From: Diplolepis rosae
Taxonomy: Eukaryota; Arthropoda; Insecta; Hymenoptera; Diplolepididae
Reading direction: 5' to 3'
Assembly (NCBI GenBank): GCA_030998225.1
Contig: JAPYXD010000701.1
Location: 13,066,501 to 13,130,500, forward strand
Length of the DNA: 64,000 nt
Part shown: positions 10,952 through 23,867 of the stretch, in pieces
Numbering within the stretch: the stretch's first letter is position 1
How the letters are laid out: each line of letters opens with the position of its first letter
Notes under the pieces: model-generated
Seen by the model: only the letters and a program-made list of their open reading frames with translations
What the model was told of the DNA's origin: nothing
Databases searched by the model: none
Program-made: the position numbers and the translations under genes

Positions 10952-12083
10952 CAGGGGAAAAATTTGGCGCTTAAAAAGTCATCGACTTTGTGTAATACTC
11001 GTGGATAGGTTAGAAAGTCGACTAAATATTATGAGCCTCCTTATTGAAGAATATGATAGATAGTCGCTGAAAATGTAAAACGTAAATTCGAAAGTTTAAG
11101 TGACAGTCGCGGAAAATTTAAAACACCGTGGGTTGGGTTCCATTGTCTCTAAACCCTCTAAACCAGACATCGAAAGTCTAAGTGACAGTCGAAGAAAATT
11201 TTGAACAGTGTAAAAAGGAAAATATTATTTTCCTGCACTTATATAGTTAATTATTTTTCACTTTTACATTACCTATATAATCCTAATATGAACTTACCAT
11301 TATATTTAACACTGTACATTACAGAAACGCAATTTTTTATAAACACTTCGCAGCACCGAGAATCGAACGCTCGCACGCACGCACGCATCCTAACCTAATT
11401 CTAATTGCACGCCTTAACCCGCATAGCCGATACATATCATGGAGACTTGTGTAAAATATTCGGATCACATTCAGAGTTTGAAGGCAAATCTAAAATAATA
11501 GATAAATTTCAAATTTGACGTAATACACTTTATCAAGGTAAACATATACTTACTCGGAACTAATTCTTCAATGTACGCTTCAATCCAGATTCAAACGAAA
11601 CCAAACGACACGTAATCTCAAAATCTAACCAAAATTATTACAAAAACATAAAGCTGAGCTGCATTGTCTGCTGTGCGATGCTACGAATTACGTTTCTGCG
11701 CATCGCTTTTTGCGACTGTCGAAGAAATTTTAGAAGACGGCATATAAAATCTGATGGACTTTAGAATACAATTTACAAAACTATTTGTTTGAATTACTTC
11801 AATTTCAAATTATTCGATAGTCTTTTAAAATCTATTACAAATGAATCCAAAGATTATGAAACTTTTCATTACTTCTTAGAAAAGATCAGTTAGTGTTTAA
11901 AATATTTTTATAATAGTAAATACGCGACTTTTTTTCTTCGACCTGGTTTTCTAAAAGTTATTCGACTTTTTTCTACTATTTCCTAAAAGTCATTGAAACC
12001 TTACAAGACTTTCTCCGATTTTACTTTCTGTCCACGACTCTTCGAATAGTCTGTTAAATTTTAAGCGACAAATTTTTTCCGTG
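10952..12083. mobile_element. Long MITE-like element, TA flanked
   Basis: The left end CAGGGGAAAAATTTGGCGCTT matches, inverted, the right end AAGCGACAAATTTTTTCCGTG; TA lies outside each. Inside, the words AGTCTAAGTGACAGTCG and GACTGTCGAAGAAATTTTAGA recur in both orientations. Length is 1132 bp. No coding capacity was recognised. The element encloses a tRNA-like segment on the minus strand. Confidence 0.5.
11351..11435 (-). repeat. tRNA-derived (SINE-like) segment
   Basis: Read on the minus strand, there is an A-box-like word (TCGGCTATGCGGGTTAAGGCG) followed about 45 bp later by a B-box-like word (GCGTTCGATTCTCG). A CG(TG)-type repeat (GCGTGCGTGCGTGCG) sits between them. This is the layout of a pol III tRNA promoter, but the arms do not fold into a proper cloverleaf, so it is a tRNA relic or SINE head rather than a working tRNA. 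Confidence 0.4.
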
Positions 12084-12817
12084 TACACTCAGATAAAGGG
12101 TTGGGTTAAATTTACTAAAGCTAATCGATTACTTTTAGTTAATTTCACCAGAAAAATTGTTTACTTATTATGGTTACAGAATTCTGGTTATATATTGTAT
12201 ATTCTGGTATTATTATTCCAGTTAATGTTAGAGGAAAATATAGTAAAAGTAGTTATCATGTATTATCATTGATATCTTTTCAACTGACGAACAGATCATA
12301 ACGGGACTTGAACAGTAGAAAAATAAGATGTTCAGGAATAGTTATTAACTTTCATAACATTCAAAGGTGGGTTCTAAAAGTAATAACAAATACGATGAAG
12401 ATTGGAAATTGCTGTGATTTTGGTCTTTGGTTAGGTATGTGGCAACGTCGCATTCCTAGGTTATGTGCGCCAAATTTGAAATGTATTCGTTACATCTATT
12501 CAGCAGCTCGTACCAACTAGTGATTAAAATTTGTTATGAAAATCATGTTTTTAATAAATGAAATATAACATATTAATTATTCGTATGATAAATAAACGAA
12601 TTAAGTGCATACAAACAACTTTATTTACATACATATCATAATACGTAGTACGTAAAATCTTTCTCAGTGACAAACTAAATTTGTCTTATTTTCACAGTCT
12701 TGAATCGATATAACAATTTTTTAATACATATCTATTATCATCACAATCGTTCATTAATTATTATTTAGAATATTTGATACATATACAATAAATATATACC
12801 AACTAAACTAAAGTAAA
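12084..12817. other. Intergenic stretch, nothing recognised
   Basis: No supported gene. A plus-strand frame at 12308-12520 has no known domain and ordinary AT-rich composition. Confidence 0.35.
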
Positions 12818-13150
12818 TTAGTATTTTGTTTTCAGATAATCACAGATTTTATATTTAACCGTCCTATTATTTGTCACACGAATTTTCCCGTTTTTATCAG
12901 CACCAAACAAACGAGATAATCCATCAAAAGCATGTTCTTTGTATGCATCGATAACCATAGCTACCGTGATGTCAGAGGCAATCATTTTTTTCCTCATTTG
13001 GACGGATGTGCAGCTTTTTAATTCACTGTATAATTTCATGTCTGAGAAGCATTTCTTAGGTACTGACGTGACCATATGTGCGACTGTACACCTGTGCGCA
13101 CGCGAACAAACAAGATGCGACGTTGCCAGATCAAGTACTACTGTAGTCAA
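12818..13150 (-). CDS. Unrecognised 110-codon open frame
   Basis: The minus-strand frame runs MTTVVLDLATSHL to DYLKTKY and stop. It is one of the longer frames in the window not explained by a transposase, with Cys, His and basic residues in the first third and a mixed C-terminal part (KIRVTNNRTVKYKICDYL). No domain is recognised. The start lies a few bases from a TTAA (13160-13163) where different sequence begins, so the frame may be the 3' part of a longer gene cut by an insertion. It could equally be chance. Confidence 0.25.
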   Translation of the reverse strand: MTTVVLDLATSHLVCSRAHRCTVAHMVTSVPKKCFSDMKLYSELKSCTSVQMRKKMIASDITVAMVIDAYKEHAFDGLSRLFGADKNGKIRVTNNRTVKYKICDYLKTKY

Positions 13151-15198
13151 CCTGCGTGTTTAACCCTGTTTTGACTGGGCGGGTAGGTGAGTAACTCCCT
13201 TAAGGGATCTACCTTAGCTTGGGGTCCAAAAAAAACTGTCCGATTTTCAATATTTTTTCTAATCAGATTATTGGGATGACAAGGTCGGAATTATAAAAAA
13301 AATTAATACATAGCCTTTCCAAGCTAGAAATTTTTTTCTATTGGGGAACATTGATAAGCAATTAAGTTAATATTGTTTAAATAAGGGGCCGTCGATGGGC
13401 TGCACGGCCCATCGGTGTAAGTGATTCTGATAACTAGGGTGTTAAGAAATAAAAAATAAAATTTGTTTTTCATGGTACAATAATAAAACTGCAGGATGAC
13501 CGGATACTTTTAAAAAATTTTTAAAATTACGAAAACAGCAAGCTGTTGAAAAAGGTTTGATTTTCAACAACCAAAAAAACAACTTTAACCACTTGTTATT
13601 AACAAATGGATAAACGTACCGAAAAGTTATAACACAATTTCATAAAAAATGCTATAAACTATGCTCTTTCCAAATTTGAAGTCAATCGGACGAATAGATT
13701 TTGATATATCACTTTCACCGTTTTATAAAACATAGTTTCGAGAAAAACGCAAAAGAACGCGAATTTTTAAAATTTGAAGCTTAGGCTAAAGAAGATTTAC
13801 CTCCCTTTTGCTGCAACCGTTTTTATGTTTCACTTTTCCATGACAACCATATTTACTTTCCTGTTCCTCTGAACGCCTCATTTATGAAATACGTTGATAA
13901 TCGTATGTTTCGAATTTCCCGCTTAACGCAAGTTGCAATAAGCTACCGTTTAAATCACTATCTTCTTGATTTGCATGCCTAATGATATGTTTATTGAATG
14001 TGTTCCTAATTTGAAATGATCCTACACTATAAAAGAAATCTTTATTTAAACCTATAAATTCACACATTTTAAGATTCAAGAAGCTAGACCATTAGAAAAG
14101 GATAGATTAATGTATATAAATCAGATAACGAAATTCAAGACGGAATTTTTTGTCTGGCGTAACAAATTTAAAAAGTTAACCATTAAGTATTAAATTTATA
14201 ATGCAAAAAACTTAATTTTGCTATTTCTTGTCGCTAAAAGTGCAAATTTAGGAATAAAAAAATTATTTGAAATTGCTATGAGTTGGTTTAATTTAAAGTT
14301 CATTTTTTTTAGGACAATGTTTAAAAAAAAGTTAGAATTATGTATACACTTTTCGCTGAATAAATAACTTGTATTTTAATTGTACTTCCAGGTATCATAT
14401 TATGCATGAAAGTTTTAAAGCCTTAGTAATTCCAAATACGTCTATTGAAAATAATATCAAAATAATATTTGAGATTGATAAACATTTCTAGTTTTAAAAA
14501 AATTTTTGATTAAAAACCTATAAAATTTGCATCATGTGAATATATTATACTCAAGGATATATTTTTATCGGTACATGATATTGATTTATGCATAAAGCAT
14601 CATTCAGGATATCATATATTCAAAATATGAAAATGATCAATGCGACAAATATGACGGTCATGGCGGAAAATGATGCGGTTATGTTGGTCAGGTCCCATCT
14701 CAAGAAAAACAAAGTATGAAAACTTATATAGAAATTTCGAAATTGCCTTTTGTTGCGCAATTAAAAGTAGGAAAAGGTCGTTTTTGAAGGAGATTGGAAT
14801 CTGAATTTTATTTTATCTTATTACTAATTTTATCAGCTATACACATTGCACTTTGCACACGCATTTTGCATTTATGCAAAAGACTTTAGGCACTTGTTTT
14901 TAACAATCCACATAAAAGCTTCTAATTTATAAAATATCTAACGAAATACCAAAATGAAATATTTTAGTAAATAATTAACGAAGATATTCATACTTGAAAA
15001 ACGGATTAAAAAAATTATAAAAATTAATAGTAAGAAAAAAACACAAAACATTCAAAAATACAATAATAGTATATTTCGTATCAAGTGTGGAAAGGCCTAT
15101 TTTAACGCAAGAGCGAGTCGCGACTCTCTCGCGCGTTTAAGTACGTCCCATACGTGATAAGAACATTTTTTTTCGCTGTGTACCGAAAGTTAGCCGAG
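13151..15198. other. Intergenic; small hairpin, otherwise nothing
   Basis: TTAA followed by CCCTGTTTTGACTGGGCGGG at 13160 looks like a piggyBac-type left end, but no matching right end was found. A GC-rich hairpin (GATGGGC...GCCCATC) lies at 13394-13413. From 13800 to 15198 there is only AT-rich sequence and short frames without domains. Confidence 0.35.
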
Positions 15199-15340
15199 TC
15201 GGTGTCGTTTTTGTGCGGAAAGTTGATTTTCCCATACTAGTGTCGTAAAATTTTAAATTTGTTTTAATTTTATGCACACCTCAAATTTTACCGCACTAGT
15301 ACGGAAAAATCAACTTTTCGCATACAAAACGACACCGACA
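15199..15340. repeat. Inverted repeat (hairpin about 140 bp)
   Basis: TCGGTGTCGTTTTTGTGCGG and AAGTTGATTTT on the left are matched, inverted, by AAAATCAACTT and CAAAACGACACCGA on the right. Each arm is about 55 bp with a short AT loop. It abuts the dispersed repeat at 15341-15700. Confidence 0.6.
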
Positions 15341-15700
15341 CGTATACGAGTTTTTATGCGTACACTCGAATCTAATCTAGTATTGTAGTTGTTTGCGGCG
15401 CTAGTCATTACACTTGATATGTCACGACTAGTCCCGGCCATTTTGATTTTATCGATCTTGTGTAGTAGTAATGGATTTTAATAGACGCATGCGCAGTTCA
15501 AATGTACAAGGCTTTGCCAGTAAGGTGCTACCGCTGTACGAAGAAGAAGAAGAATAAGAAGAAGATTGTGCTCCGTTACATGGCTATAGGCGCATGCGCA
15601 GTTCAATTTTTACATTTCATTCCTCTGTAGCGCAATATACTACATTTCGCTACTGTTAACTATAGCGAAAAAACGAGTTTGCGCGCCGGTGGCACATAAA
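15341..15700 (+). repeat. Dispersed repeat, copy in + orientation
   Basis: This segment is present inverted at about 55765-56125, and its last part is repeated directly at 56232-56390. Shared words include CGAATCTAATCTAGTATTG, GACGCATGCGCAGTTCAA and GAGTTTGCGCGCCGGTGGC. A GAAGAAGAAGAATAAGAAG microsatellite sits in the middle of each copy. GCATGCGCA is a palindromic, NRF-1-like word and occurs twice. No coding capacity was seen. Confidence 0.65.
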
Positions 15701-16438
15701 AAATTATTTTCAATATTTTTCTTATAAATAATTTCACAAATTTAAAATTTTACAACTTTTTCATTCTGAGCTTAGACTTTGGTAGCATCCAGGAATCATT
15801 TCATAATTTCTGAAACAAGTGAAGAAAAATTTACGTGTCCATTATTTCGATAGTTATTAAAAATTTAACAATATTTTGTTACCATCCATGTTAGTCTAAA
15901 GAAAAAATGAATTGTTAGATATTTTATAAATCAGAAGCGTTTATTTAAATGGTTAAAAACAAGTGTCCAGAGATTTTCGCACACTAGTGTGTAAATCCCC
16001 TGTAAAAATAAGTAATAGCAGATGCACATTAGAAAATAATAGTATATTATACAACTAGGGAGAAAAACATTTATTTCCCTCGTTTATGACTTTATGCGTC
16101 GGTGACGCGTATCAATTACATGTAAATTTCAGCCTAATTGTATGTTTAGTCTTAAATGTATGCGAAACAGCCATCTGTTGCACACAATTTAAAATCTTAT
16201 TACTTGCTTCTCATGCTAGTATGTAATAGACTCATAGATATGCAGAATAGGTGTTGTAAAGGATAGTTCATGTACGACGGGTTGCCAACGCACTGTAGCA
16301 TAGACATTGTGGCTAGCATTTATGTTCGTTATGCTTAAGCTTCTAGGCGATCTATCACACTCTTATGTAGGCTGGAATATTGTGCGTAACTATAAACTGA
16401 TGTTGCGAATGTATTAGTCTACAACATATTGGAATAAT
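15701..16438. other. Intergenic; unique sequence before a short frame
   Basis: 15701-16240 is AT-rich with no gene. From about 16250 to 16438 the composition becomes more balanced and no repeat is seen; this might be a 5' UTR of the short frame that follows. Confidence 0.3.
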
Positions 16439-16570
16439 ATGTTCCCCGATTTTGGTGAGGAAAGTATCATTAGCGACGCAGATGTGCTAGAATTGACTCC
16501 TGGTAATTTGACTATCATTAAATCTTTGCTGGATTTCATAGAAATGGGTTTGTGCGCTCTTATTATATAA
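16439..16570 (+). CDS. Short 43-codon frame, possible first coding exon
   Basis: ATG at 16439 opens MFPDFGEESIISDADVLELT, continues PGNLTIIKSLLDFIEMG and stops at 16568-16570. Codon use is more GC-balanced than the surroundings and the amino-acid mix looks protein-like. A GGTAATTTG inside it could act as a splice donor. No domain is recognised. The frame is short enough to be chance. Confidence 0.25.
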   Translation: MFPDFGEESIISDADVLELTPGNLTIIKSLLDFIEMGLCALII

Positions 16571-19500
16571 TGTTTCTAAATTTTATGCTTGGTGTTGTAA
16601 TAATTAGTCGTTTTAAAACAAAAAAACCATTTGTTTATACTTTCAATAACCGCATAGTCATTATTGATTATATTCTTTAAAGTGGAAAAGATTTTACTTT
16701 TGGGTGAACTCTTTTTACTTTTTTTTTTACCAAATCAAAATTATATGAAATTTTATGGCTTTATTTTTGGAAATTATCTATTTAGAACATTTTATTAGGA
16801 ACAAATTTCTACTTTGCAGATATTTCTTTTTTTAAGATATTGAAAAGATCGAATTTTAAACTATCAACAAACGTAGATTTGAGAAAATAATTCTTTGCAG
16901 TTCAGAATTAATATTCCGCATTCGTTTAAACAGATTTTCATGAAGAAAATGTGTTTGCAGTTAACAGTCTAGTATTAAAGGGACTAGGAAGTCAAACTAT
17001 TCCTATTTTCAAAGTCTAATTAAAAAGTAAATATCAAGATATAAATACATTTTTTTTCATGGGTTATTTATAACAATTGAATAGAATACAAAAAATTTTT
17101 TTGCAGTAATATCTTCTGTTCTAATAATGGGAATTGGATTTTTCAAAGTGCGTTGTGTTCGTAATACTTCTCTTTCTGGGATGAGCCTGTTTAAATAAAA
17201 AAAAATTCAAGAAAATTTTTCACAAAAAATTCATGTTTACGAATTTTTTTCTCAAAATCAGAAATTTTCACAGCTTAATACGGAGGTTCAGCCCGTAAAG
17301 GAACATTTTTTGTGAAAGCAAAAAAATTTCCAAACCGATCTGAACCTCCGTTTTTTTGCAATCACTGCAAAACGGAACAAAAATAAAATAAGCTTCTATA
17401 TTTCTTGCGGCTCGTCATTTTTTGCGAAAGGCGCTCAGCCTTTTTGTCTCTCATTTTTTCATTTTTCATCCAAACGATTTAAACTTTGGCATTTACCTTT
17501 TGAATAGTAATGCTATTGAAAAATGCAATAAAAAATCGATTTTTTCACTTCCTAGTATAAATACTATGAAAAATATGTGTTTTCTTAAAATTGAATAGAA
17601 TGCAAAACATATTTAAATGTTGTATAATGCAACGTATCGGTAACGTTCCATTTTCTATTACCGTTATTCAAAAATTGTAACTCGTTAATATGATCACCTT
17701 GAGTACTTAACAATTTAAAAGATTGCTCAAATATTATGAAATTGTACTATTGATATTTGTTTAGTTTAGGGGACTTGATGTTATACTTTAAGGTTCATAT
17801 TTTCCACTTCCAAAGTGTTTACATCTCCTAAATATAGGATGTAGGTACTTGTTCAAACATACATACATATATGTTCACTGTTGGATATCTGCGTCGCTTT
17901 TATTTTTCCGGTTGTATGCCTCCTGTGACTTGGATTTTCTCAACAGCTTTTTCCTTGCTAGATTTTTTCCACCAAATCGAACGTATTTAATTTTCTTATA
18001 AGCGGGCTCAACTTCTCGCTTGTAAAAAAAAATAAAAAGGATAATAAGCTTTCCGTTTTTTCGAAATGATGTACAATATTGTGCAAGATTTTTACGCTCG
18101 TTTCTATACCTCCCACATTCCGGTTAATTGATAAATTCAATAATTTTGATCCTCAATAAAAGGTGCATTGAGATATTTTTTGTAACGAAGCTAGATTGTT
18201 GTATCCTCTCGGAAATATCATTTATTTTCATCTTCATTAACGATGCTAAATTAGTCCAATTTTTCACGCTCAATTTAATACTCTCTATGTCATGAGTAAA
18301 TAATCATTAGTTTATCGTGTTTGAAATTGTGTATAGAATACATCTCTGTATAGAATGTGCAATTTCGCATGCTCTAATATCATATTAATAAAGTTGATTC
18401 TGCAACTTGTCTTTAGAAATGAGATAATAATTTATGAAATCATCATTAACTTTTGAAAATCCTACTTTCTGAATTTCGAATTAGTGAGAATTCCGTCAGT
18501 CCCTAATTAGGGAAAAAATTTACTAATAAATAAATTCTCGCTTATTCATTCATAAATTTTACTCTGAATTAGTTAATATTGATTAATTCAGATTCAGAGG
18601 GTATGAGCTGGAAACTTTATTTGAAAATGAATGCAAATTTTCTTTGCAAACCAATTGACATTCAAAGTCAGTTTGTATATGGAGTTAAGTATGAAAATAT
18701 AAAAAATGATTCTGAGCTGTTTTTAAAAGCACAGAAAATGCTCCTTTGCTTCGAGATTTTTGCATATTTGAAATCCACTCCACAAACTGCATTTCCTTGA
18801 AAACTTTTATGCTACGTTTGCCCGACACTCAAGCGACATTTCACCGGAAGCGAGGACAATGAGAATCGTCAAAAAGTTCCGGCATCCTCAGCAAGAGTCT
18901 CCCAATTCAACTGTCGTCATCAGATGGTATATTTTTAAAAGTAACATGCTTCAGAACTTAAAGATATAATAATGTTAGTTTTTCAAGAAATCCTTTATTG
19001 TGCTTATTTGTATCTTTAAAAAATTTCAGCAGAGATACAACTCATTTAGAAAGCTGAACTATATGCTTCTTTTATATGTTTACCATTCTACGTCCAGCAA
19101 GCATAAGTTGAAATTTTTAAAGTCATGAAACTAAATATTTGTTTAGTATTATACCTATTTTAAAATTCGGAGTAATTTTTCATTTCGTTTCAAAAATATA
19201 CCTTTTCTGCCTTTATCTGCGAAGAGAAACTTCTTATCGCTAAAAACCTTTCAAATATATAAATTTTTCAGGATTCTCAAGGCGGTACACCTGTGTGCCG
19301 GCGGTACTTCGAGTGCTTTTTCAAGAATTTCTTTTCGGAGGAACTACTTAAAATTTTTTAACGATTTATACGTTATTTTGAAGGTTTATTTTTTTATCGT
19401 AGGGAGTAATTTTTTTAGACGTTTAATTTGAAGCCTAATATTTATTCAGGACGTTGTAAGTAGGCTGCTCAAAAAGTGATGGTGAAATTTCTGGCAAGAT

Positions 19501-20222
19501 TCCGCTCGAACCAGTTGTCTAAAAGACGGAAGAAAAAATCTCGTTATTTGCTTTTATAAATGGTCGAGGTATCCACGTGCGATTTTGTCAAAATTCTGAA
19601 AATTGATAAAATGGCAGTCTTTTTTACGAAAATCGATTGCTTTGATGAATTTTTTCGTGATGTTATAAACTGTAAAAAATGCAGAAATCAAAATTTCAAA
19701 ACGCCGCTACGCGGGTACTTTCAGTAATCTTTCTAGATTAATCAGTTAAAATTTTCACTTGATCTGTTCAGTAGATATTTTTTCAATTCTGCCCAGAAAT
19801 TACAAAAACATAGTTTCGAGAAAAACGCCTTCAAAGTTTGAAAGGTTCGGGTCACAATGATTGAAAATCATTTTTCACATCCTAAAGATGCGAGAAAAAT
19901 CGATTTTTTAAAAATATCACAACTATAAAGAAAATGAATATCACATTTTTGCAATATTTTTTTATAAAATTGACATTTTGCTTTTACGTTGATTTCATTG
20001 AATGCAAAATTTTATTGCGATTCATGCTATTATGAATCAAATTTTCATCCTATTATCATTAAACCGAGGGTACTTACAAAAGTTTAAAAAACGGGCAGTC
20101 TAATAATTTTATTTATAAGCGTCGCAGTGGGTTGCAAATTATTAAACTCACTTTTTTTTTATTAGTCGCATTAAAGCTCTTAATATTGAAAAGACACATA
20201 TTATCATTTTTTCTTTAAAACA
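16571..20222. other. Long AT-rich stretch; one hairpin, no gene recognised
   Basis: Nothing with coding or RNA-gene character was found in 3.6 kb. A hairpin with ACGGAGGTTCAG / CTGAACCTCCGT arms lies at 17279-17354. Frames at 17958-18140 (-) and 18579-18800 (+) are short and featureless. A more GC-rich patch at about 19270-19320 (GGCGGTACACCTGTGTGCCGG) shows no motif I know. Confidence 0.4.
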
Positions 20223-21126
20223 ACATGAAAGACGTCAAAATTGGGCATAAAACGACTTAAAGATGAAGTTTTTTTGTTAATTTTCGAGGAAGATATTTCG
20301 AAAAAGTCAAAATTTCAAAAATTTATTAAATTGTAGATAATTTCTGATATAATTAAGTATTTTTAGATATTCTTCCACTCATTCTAAAGGTAAATTTACG
20401 CAGAATGCAAAAAACGTGCCAAAAAAGTATAATAATTCTAGCCTAGATTCTGAAAAAGTCTAAACTTGGAAGAAATATATTTTAAAATTTGAAAAAATAC
20501 TAATAACCACAGAAAGCATTTTAAAAATACATAAAAATGATAACCCATAAGAATTAATTGAATTCCCGGAGAAAAACGGATTGTAAAATTCAATATCCAG
20601 TTCCAGTGACTATAGGACAGCGATTTAAATTATAAAAGTTATAATCTTGATTATAAGCGGTATGATGTTAAAACATAGAAAAAATGGTAGATTTTGTCAC
20701 TTATAATCTGGATTATACTTCTCATAATCTAGATTATATTGTTTAGAATCTAAATAGCTATCCCATTGTCACTGGACCTGCATTTTTCTCCGTGTTTTCT
20801 TAAAAAATTAGATACAATTATTTTTAGTATTTTTTTATAAATAATTTTGCAATTTAAGATTTTTACGCCTTCCTTCTTCTAAATTTAGACTTTTTCAGAA
20901 TCTAGGGGGAAATTTGTATATTTTTTTGGCACCTTTTTTACATTCTACGCAACTCTACCTTTACAATGAGCCAAAGAACATCTACAAACATAAATTATTA
21001 CAAGAGTTATTCATAAACTAAGAAAAGTTTAAAATTTGGACCTTTTTTACAATAACTTTCTCAAACATTGACAAAAAAAATTTCATCTTGGGGACGTTTT
21101 ATGCATAATTTTGATAACTTTCATTT
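20223..21126. mobile_element. Fold-back element with a MITE in its loop
   Basis: The left arm (20223-20500) includes GCATAAAACGACTTAAAGATG and CTAGATTCTGAAAAAGTCTAA. Both recur inverted in the right arm (20830-21126). The arms are imperfect, so the element is old. A younger MITE occupies the loop at 20563-20794. Confidence 0.55.
20563..20794. mobile_element. MITE with CCGGAGAAAAA ends
   Basis: The left CCCGGAGAAAAACGGAT and CCAGTTCCAGTGACTATAGG pair with the right CCATTGTCACTGGACC and GCATTTTTCTCCGTG. The core is made of repeated TATAATCTGGATTATA-like palindromic words. Length is about 232 bp. Confidence 0.6.
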
Positions 21127-21189
21127 AATTTTTAGGGAATAATTTTAATGTGTGAATTGTCAATATTGGGAGATTTTATGCAACTAACA

Positions 21190-21750
21190 AAAATAAAGTG
21201 TGTACAAGAATTTGGCAAACCCACTGTACAAATAATTTATATTTAGTTATTCTTGTAATCCAAGAAGTAAGCGGGGCCATTTGCACTATTGATGGCATTT
21301 GGGTGATATTGTACAAAGGAGTACAGTGTCCTTACTTTTTTCGAAACTTTTACGGGCTCTCGTTCGAGATAGAAAGAAAATTATGCGATTTTAGGAGTGC
21401 AACTCTAAAGTGAGGTGAGTTTAGTGCAGAAGGAAGATAAAGTGATGAAGAAACGTAGCATAAGAGGGGGAGAAAAGGTGGACCAAGTGTGACTTTACGG
21501 CAAGCCATCTTTGGCCAGGATACTGCACTGCAGTAAAGTGGATTCTAAGCCTAGTGCAGCTGCGACCACTTGCAGTTGCAGTTGCCCACTCTTGGTATTT
21601 ATTATTCAGACGATGCAAGCTACCTACGGTTCTACGAAACTTGCTCGCTTTTGGCTTAGCGAGACTACAAGCAAAACGATGTCCTGCAACACATTGTCGT
21701 AGAGAACAAAAAAATTTAATGCGCATTTGTACAGCTTTATTCCACGGAGA
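21190..21750. other. Unique, more GC-rich segment; possible non-coding exon
   Basis: Open frames overlap on both strands (for example 21421-21726 minus, 101 codons) but none shows a known domain. A strong donor-like GAGGTGAGT is at 21413-21421 on the plus strand. Composition is clearly less AT-rich than the flanks (GCAGCTGCGACCACTTGCAG and similar). It could be a UTR exon or an old gene fragment; I cannot tell which. Confidence 0.3.
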
Positions 21751-23162
21751 ATAAATTCAACGCCTACACAGAGTTCTTCATCCATGATATTAGTTTTGTA
21801 AACTCATTTGCAACGTCTACATTAACTTCATCTCATATGATTTTCGCGGATTTTGTGACATTTTCTATCAATGGCTATTCTGACATTATGTGTAACTATT
21901 ATTCAAACTTGAACTGTTAGATAAATTAACTTCAATTTTGATGCGCATTTTGTGCAAACTTTCTCGACTGGCTTAAACGAAAAGTTATATTCTGATACAT
22001 TAAATTTAATACATTTCCTTAATTTGATGTAAAATTTTGCTAGACAAATGCTTCAATCAATTAGATTTAAACTTTCGTGACTGTGTCAAATTGCAAGTCT
22101 TTCACAACATTTTTTTGTGAAATATAAAAAGTTTTCTGTATGTGTAAGATTTTATTCATTAACAAATCTAATCGGGTTTTAAGGGGTAACACCACTCTAG
22201 AATTTTCAAAACATCGAAAAAATTTTTTTTGCTTTAAATGATTTCTTAGGTCCTTAAAAACAATAAACAAAAGATCTTTTAGCCAAAAAAATTTGTTAAA
22301 CCTTGTTTTACGACTTACAAAGAAGAGCCCCGGGGTGTGTAAGCAATGCTCAATAAAACTTAAAACACGTTTTTCTCGGTTTCAAAATGACCGGAAACAT
22401 AACTTCAAATAATATTCATCAATCTACTCGAAAATTTTACTGTAGATTCAAAATTACATTTTCCAGAGAAGTACACAAGGAATTTACGTTTAGTTGAAAA
22501 ATGTATTTGTTATAAACAATTAATCACGCGATTTTTCACTAAAAAACTGAACTTTTTGTTCATTAGTGCATATTTTTTGCAAAAAGTGGTTTTTTTTTAA
22601 TTTCCCTGTGTACTTCTCTAGCCAATGATGTCTAGATCACGGAAAAATTTTATTTTTCCTTCTAGGTTCAAAAATATAGGAGAAACCTTTCCGGTCGTGA
22701 AGCAATTTCAGTGAATTCAGTTTTTTAACACGTCTTGAACGCCGCCATTTTGTTGCAAAAAAATTAATAAAATTTTTTTTTATATACTTTAATATATGCA
22801 CAATCAAGTGGAAAACTAAAACTGATCGCATTCGTTATTATTTTTTGTGCAACAGTGCAAATTAAGTTCTTGTTGCTTTTACACATAATGAATAAAAAAA
22901 TCTTAAATATTATGCAGGTACTCATTTTGTGACAATTTTTTCTCAGTTGACCAGATTGTCGGAATTTAAACGTTTTGCTAGTAAAAAAATGAATTAAATA
23001 TTTTTTTCAAGACCCGAAAGGAAAATAGTTCCCGTATGGTTTAATAACCCTTTAAAATGACTCGAATAACATGGGTGTTCAGCAGTGTAGAAAAATTCAG
23101 GTGCCGGGTGCCCATATAAGGACCAAAACATTTTTCAGAACTCTGTTTCCTTAAGGCCTTAT
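21751..23162. other. AT-rich intergenic stretch, nothing recognised
   Basis: No supported gene or element. One minus-strand AAAATGGCGGC word lies at 22741-22751. Confidence 0.4.
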
Positions 23163-23455
23163 TTTCATGCACAATGAGATACCGAGTTAAAAATTAGTGA
23201 AATTTTATTGAATTCATGAATTTTTAACTCGGTATCTCATTTTGCATGGAAATAGGTTTATAAATTTGTCTAAAATTACAAAACTATTTAGAAATGCATG
23301 ATAAATTTGTTAGGATTTCTATTATAGAATACGTTAAAATACCGACAAAAATTCCCATCTAGATGGTAAAATAAATTGAATTATTTGAAACGTTTCCATT
23401 TAGATGGGAATTTTCATCAGTAATTTAACGTATTCTTCAACAGAAATCCTAATAA
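23163..23455. repeat. Two adjacent hairpins
   Basis: Hairpin 1 (23163-23265) has arms with GAGATACCGAGTTAAAAATT and its inverse. Hairpin 2 (23308-23455) has arms with AGGATTTCTATTATAGAATA / GTTAAAAT and AAATTCCCATCTAGATGG, each with an inverse partner. Similar words GTGCCCATATAAG and GTGCCCAGATAAG occur outside the pair (23107 and 23511). These are probably MITE remnants. Confidence 0.45.
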
Positions 23456-23867
23456 ATGTTAATTATTAGAAAAAAGTACCATGGATAAACATTGGTGTAA
23501 AAAAATTGGAGTGCCCAGATAAGAATTAATTTTGCATCGACAAAGTAGAAACTGTATGCAATGTAAATGTTCTATATTACCATAAATATGATCAATTTGA
23601 TCCTGGGTACAATTTTTAATGTTGATCCCAATATGACAATACTGAGATAATTAAATTTTCTACCCAGTAATTACAACAAATTAAAATAATTTACACACCT
23701 AATAATAAAAGTTGATGGCAACGCTTATTTATTAACGAAACAATCACGTAATTGAATCCGCATACAAAAAAGATTGCAGTAAAGTTTAGTGCACTTTTTT
23801 GTACGAATGAGCAAAAATAACGGTAACAATACTTTTGAGCAATGTGAGTTGTAAATTAAATAGAAAT
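23456..23867. other. AT-rich intergenic stretch, nothing recognised
   Basis: No supported feature before the LINE remnant begins. Confidence 0.35.

Noticed and set aside
13160..13800. Complete piggyBac-type element starting CCCTGTTTTGACTGGGC
   Set aside because: Only the left end and TTAA are convincing; no matching right end was found.
21421..21726. 101-codon minus-strand frame
   Set aside because: Overlaps two plus-strand frames of similar length, has no domain, and the sequence composition alone explains open frames here.
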